DNA from: Alphaproteobacteria bacterium | Lineage (GTDB): Bacteria > Pseudomonadota > Alphaproteobacteria > Rhizobiales > Aestuariivirgaceae | DNA length: 9,978 nt | Reading direction: 5' to 3' | NCBI GenBank assembly: GCA_026400595.1 | Contig: JAPLOT010000088.1 | Span: forward strand, 1 to 9,978 | Part shown: piece after piece, positions 8,258-9,978 of the stretch | Numbering within the stretch: position 1 is the stretch's first letter | How the letters are laid out: each line of letters opens with the position of its first letter | The notes under the pieces: model-generated | Database searches by the model: none | What the model was told of the DNA's origin: nothing | What the model saw: the letters and a program-made list of their open reading frames with translations, nothing else | Program-made: the position numbers and the translations under genes

Positions 8258-9006
8258 AGTCCGTCCTCGTCACCGGTTCGGCACGCCGGATCGGGCGCAA
8301 GCTGGCGCTTGATCTGGCTGCCGACGGCTGGGATGTGGCGGTACACTGCAATGCCTCGATCGACGACGCCGAGGATGTCGCCGGGCAGATCCGCGCCATG
8401 GGCCGCAGGGCCGTCATCGTGCGCGGCGATCTCTCGCACCCCGAGGTGCCGGACCGGCTCATCAGCGAGGCCTCGGCTGCGTTCGGCGGCCTCACCTGCC
8501 TCATCAACAACGCCTCGCTCTTCGAGCCGGACGAGGTGGGCACCATTACGCAAGACAGCTGGGCGGCGCATCTCGACACCAATCTGCGCGCGCCGGTGTT
8601 TCTCTCCCAGGCCTTCGCGCGGCAGCTGCCGGACGGTCATGAAGGCAACATCATCTCGATCATCGACCAGCGCGTCTGGAAATTGAACCCAAGGTTCTTC
8701 TCCTATACCACATCGAAGTCTGGTCTCTGGACCGCCACCCGCACGCTGGCCCAGGCGCTTGCCCCGCGCATCCGGGTCAATGCCATCGGTCCAGGCCCGG
8801 CCCTGCCGTCGGCCCGGATGGATGACGAGGAATTCGCCAAGCAGACGCGTCTGACGCTTCTGGGCCGCGGCACGTCGCCTGCGGAAATCTCCGGCGCCGT
8901 GAAATTCATACTGTCGCAGCCGGCGCTCACCGGCCAGATGATCGCGCTCGACGGCGGGCAGCATCTGGTCTGGCAAACGCCGGATGTGATCGAGGTGAAT
9001 GAGTAA
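8254..9006 (+). CDS. Short-chain dehydrogenase, pteridine reductase (PTR1/FolM)-like
   Basis: This 250-residue SDR oxidoreductase has a Rossmann fold. The nucleotide motif TGSARRIG (residues 7-14) has the basic residue pattern usual for NADPH-dependent pteridine reductases. INNAS is at 84-88, and the active site is YTTSK at 151-155. Where ordinary SDRs have a catalytic serine, this one has Asp138 thirteen residues before Tyr151. From memory that is the same spacing as Asp181/Tyr194/Lys198 of Leishmania PTR1 and the matching residues of E. coli FolM. LGRGTSPAEI (203-212) and ALDGGQHLVW (231-240) are also typical of this branch. I chose the ATG at 8254, inside the cupin stop; upstream codons in this frame lie within the cupin gene. 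With folB two genes downstream, the likely substrate is a dihydropterin or dihydrofolate. I leave the symbol empty because substrate specificity cannot be read from sequence. Confidence 0.93.
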   Translation: MKSVLVTGSARRIGRKLALDLAADGWDVAVHCNASIDDAEDVAGQIRAMGRRAVIVRGDLSHPEVPDRLISEASAAFGGLTCLINNASLFEPDEVGTITQDSWAAHLDTNLRAPVFLSQAFARQLPDGHEGNIISIIDQRVWKLNPRFFSYTTSKSGLWTATRTLAQALAPRIRVNAIGPGPALPSARMDDEEFAKQTRLTLLGRGTSPAEISGAVKFILSQPALTGQMIALDGGQHLVWQTPDVIEVNE

Positions 9007-9057
9007 AGTGTCTGTCATGTATCAGATTCCGGCTTCAGCACACCGCGGACGTCCCGG

Positions 9058-9648
9058 ATGTGGCGCCTGATCGAGAATCCTGTGCCCGGGGGCACGCAGT
9101 TCGATGTCGCCGTGGGCGAGAGGCCTGTGGCGTTCGGTGACGCTATCGCCTCGATGCAGGAGGATGAGGGGTTCCGGACACTGCTGCTGGAGTGCCTGCG
9201 CGGTTCGGGTCATGCCGGGTACTTTTGGGAGTTCCCTCCCGTTGCGCTTGATACGCTCCCTCAGCCGTTCCGCTTCGTCGTGATCGGATCAAGACCTCTT
9301 GCGGCACTAAAGGCGAGTTCCGAGGCCTTTGACGGAAAGCTGCGTATGGCGGATGAAAACCTTGGGAACGTATGTTTTCCAAACCTGAGCGGCGATGCCA
9401 TGCTGGTGGTGCCGCGCTGCCTTTCGGCGCCTGAACACTACGGGCATCTCGCCGCCTTCGTGCGGCAAGCGCCGTTTGCCCAGCAGCACGATCTGCTGCA
9501 ACTCTCTGCCGCGACCTTGCGGCAGCGCCTGTCGCATCGACCGACCTGGATGAGCACCCATGGCATGGGGGTTCCGTGGCTGCATGTCAGGTTGGATGAA
9601 GTCCCGAAATACTACACCCATCGTCCTTTCAAGAACGCACCCGCGTGA
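9058..9648 (+). CDS. Protein of unknown function, DUF6940-like
   Basis: This 196-residue soluble protein has no signal peptide or membrane segment. Recognisable blocks are FWEFPP (56-61), HLAAFVRQAP (130-139) and a striking C-terminal block from STHGMGVPWLHVRLD (166-180) to PKYY (183-186). The blocks resemble a family I recall as DUF6940, with moderate certainty; no function is known. The ATG at 9058 is the first start in the frame, and the frame is open back to the SDR stop without another usable start. No good ribosome binding site precedes it. Stretches such as 9300-9400 use codons rarer in the neighbours (CTA, GTA, TGT, ACA) and look less GC-rich, so the gene may have been acquired between the SDR and folB. 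The stop overlaps a tiny reading frame as TGATG. Confidence 0.82.
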   Translation: MWRLIENPVPGGTQFDVAVGERPVAFGDAIASMQEDEGFRTLLLECLRGSGHAGYFWEFPPVALDTLPQPFRFVVIGSRPLAALKASSEAFDGKLRMADENLGNVCFPNLSGDAMLVVPRCLSAPEHYGHLAAFVRQAPFAQQHDLLQLSAATLRQRLSHRPTWMSTHGMGVPWLHVRLDEVPKYYTHRPFKNAPA

Positions 9649-9693
9649 TGAGCGCGATTGCCTGGCTCAGTATTGATGCAGCCATTCCCTAGT

Positions 9694-9700
9694 GGAGAAG
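9694..9700 (+). promoter_or_regulatory. Ribosome binding site of folB
   Basis: GGAGAAG, with the GGAG core eight bases before the ATG at 9706, is a clear Shine-Dalgarno sequence. It decides the start of folB over the later in-frame ATG at 9721 (residue 6). The 57-base gap from the preceding stop shows no hairpin that I would call a terminator. Confidence 0.7.
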
Positions 9701-9705
9701 ATAGC

Positions 9706-9978
9706 ATGAACAAGAAACCGATGATCAGCCATCACGTCGCCAGCGCCGGTGCGCGGCTCCGGCATGTTTTCGTGCGCGATCTCGACCTCATGGCATCCAT
9801 CGGCATCTACGCTACCGAGAAGGTTAAGCCGCAGCGCATCGTCGTGAACATCGACCTCTCCGTCCATGAAGGCGAAGGCCCCAATGACGATGACATCGGC
9901 CATGTGGTCTCCTACGAGATCGTGGTGAAGAAGGTCGAGGCCATCCTGGCCGAGGGCCATATCAACCTGGTCGAGACC
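9706..9978 (+). CDS. folB: Dihydroneopterin aldolase, N-terminal part (runs off right edge)
   Basis: The first 91 residues are present. FolB converts 7,8-dihydroneopterin to 6-hydroxymethyl-7,8-dihydropterin and glycolaldehyde, in the cytoplasm, as a step of folate synthesis. Family features are VRDLDLMASIGIYATEK (23-39), with the substrate-loop tyrosine, followed by PQRIVVNIDLSV (42-53), VVSYEIVVKKVEAIL (67-81) and HINLVET (85-91), which includes the conserved pterin-binding Glu just before the edge. The protein has a 17-residue N-terminal extension (MNKKPMISHHVASAGAR) before the family core, moderately common in alphaproteobacteria. The start is supported by a strong ribosome binding site. 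The normal length is about 120-130 residues, so roughly a quarter to a third is missing. A pteridine-reductase-like gene lies two genes upstream; a folK gene downstream would be usual but is not in view. Confidence 0.93.
   Translation, partial: MNKKPMISHHVASAGARLRHVFVRDLDLMASIGIYATEKVKPQRIVVNIDLSVHEGEGPNDDDIGHVVSYEIVVKKVEAILAEGHINLVET

Overview
The window is GC-rich (about two thirds G+C by eye), densely coded chromosomal DNA. Gene families and gene order point to an alphaproteobacterium, most likely Hyphomicrobiales or a close relative. The pointers are a soluble DUF58 protein, a long DUF4159 membrane protein behind a MoxR ATPase, and a DUF1285 / CoA-type NUDIX hydrolase / CCA tRNA nucleotidyltransferase block divergent from them. 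No RNA gene, insertion sequence, phage gene or CRISPR array is visible.

Left half, minus strand (1-5348): a four-gene operon read right to left. It encodes a MoxR-type AAA+ ATPase, a soluble DUF58 protein, a 931-residue DUF4159 membrane protein, and the N-terminal 224 residues of a membrane-anchored von Willebrand factor A (VWA)-like protein that runs off the left edge. Genes overlap or nearly touch (TAATG, ATGA, 4-base gap). MoxR ATPases paired with VWA-type proteins are thought to act as chaperone-like systems for envelope or metal-protein maturation; the client here is unknown. Of the three VWA-like proteins, only the last shows an intact DxSxS metal-binding motif.

Centre (5349-5478): a divergent intergenic region of about 130 bases with three copies of TTCACG/CGTGAA and a GANTC site. 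It must hold the promoters of both flanking operons.

Right half, plus strand (5479-9978): a translationally coupled trio, DUF1285 protein, NudL-like CoA pyrophosphatase and CCA-adding enzyme, joined by GTGA and ATGA overlaps. Next, with its own strong ribosome binding site, comes a small DUF861-type cupin overlapping (ATGA) a short-chain dehydrogenase. That dehydrogenase has the Asp/Tyr/Lys arrangement of pteridine reductases (PTR1/FolM). A 196-residue protein of unknown function (DUF6940-like) follows, then the start of folB (dihydroneopterin aldolase), cut by the right edge. The reductase plus folB suggest a pterin/folate module.

I do not see a clearly new system. Most of the window is conserved alphaproteobacterial housekeeping. 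The best leads are the pteridine-reductase-like enzyme coupled to an unassigned cupin, an Asp-to-Glu change at a catalytic position of the CCA-adding enzyme, an internal signal-peptide-like segment in the DUF4159 protein, and the repeated hexamers in the divergent promoter region.
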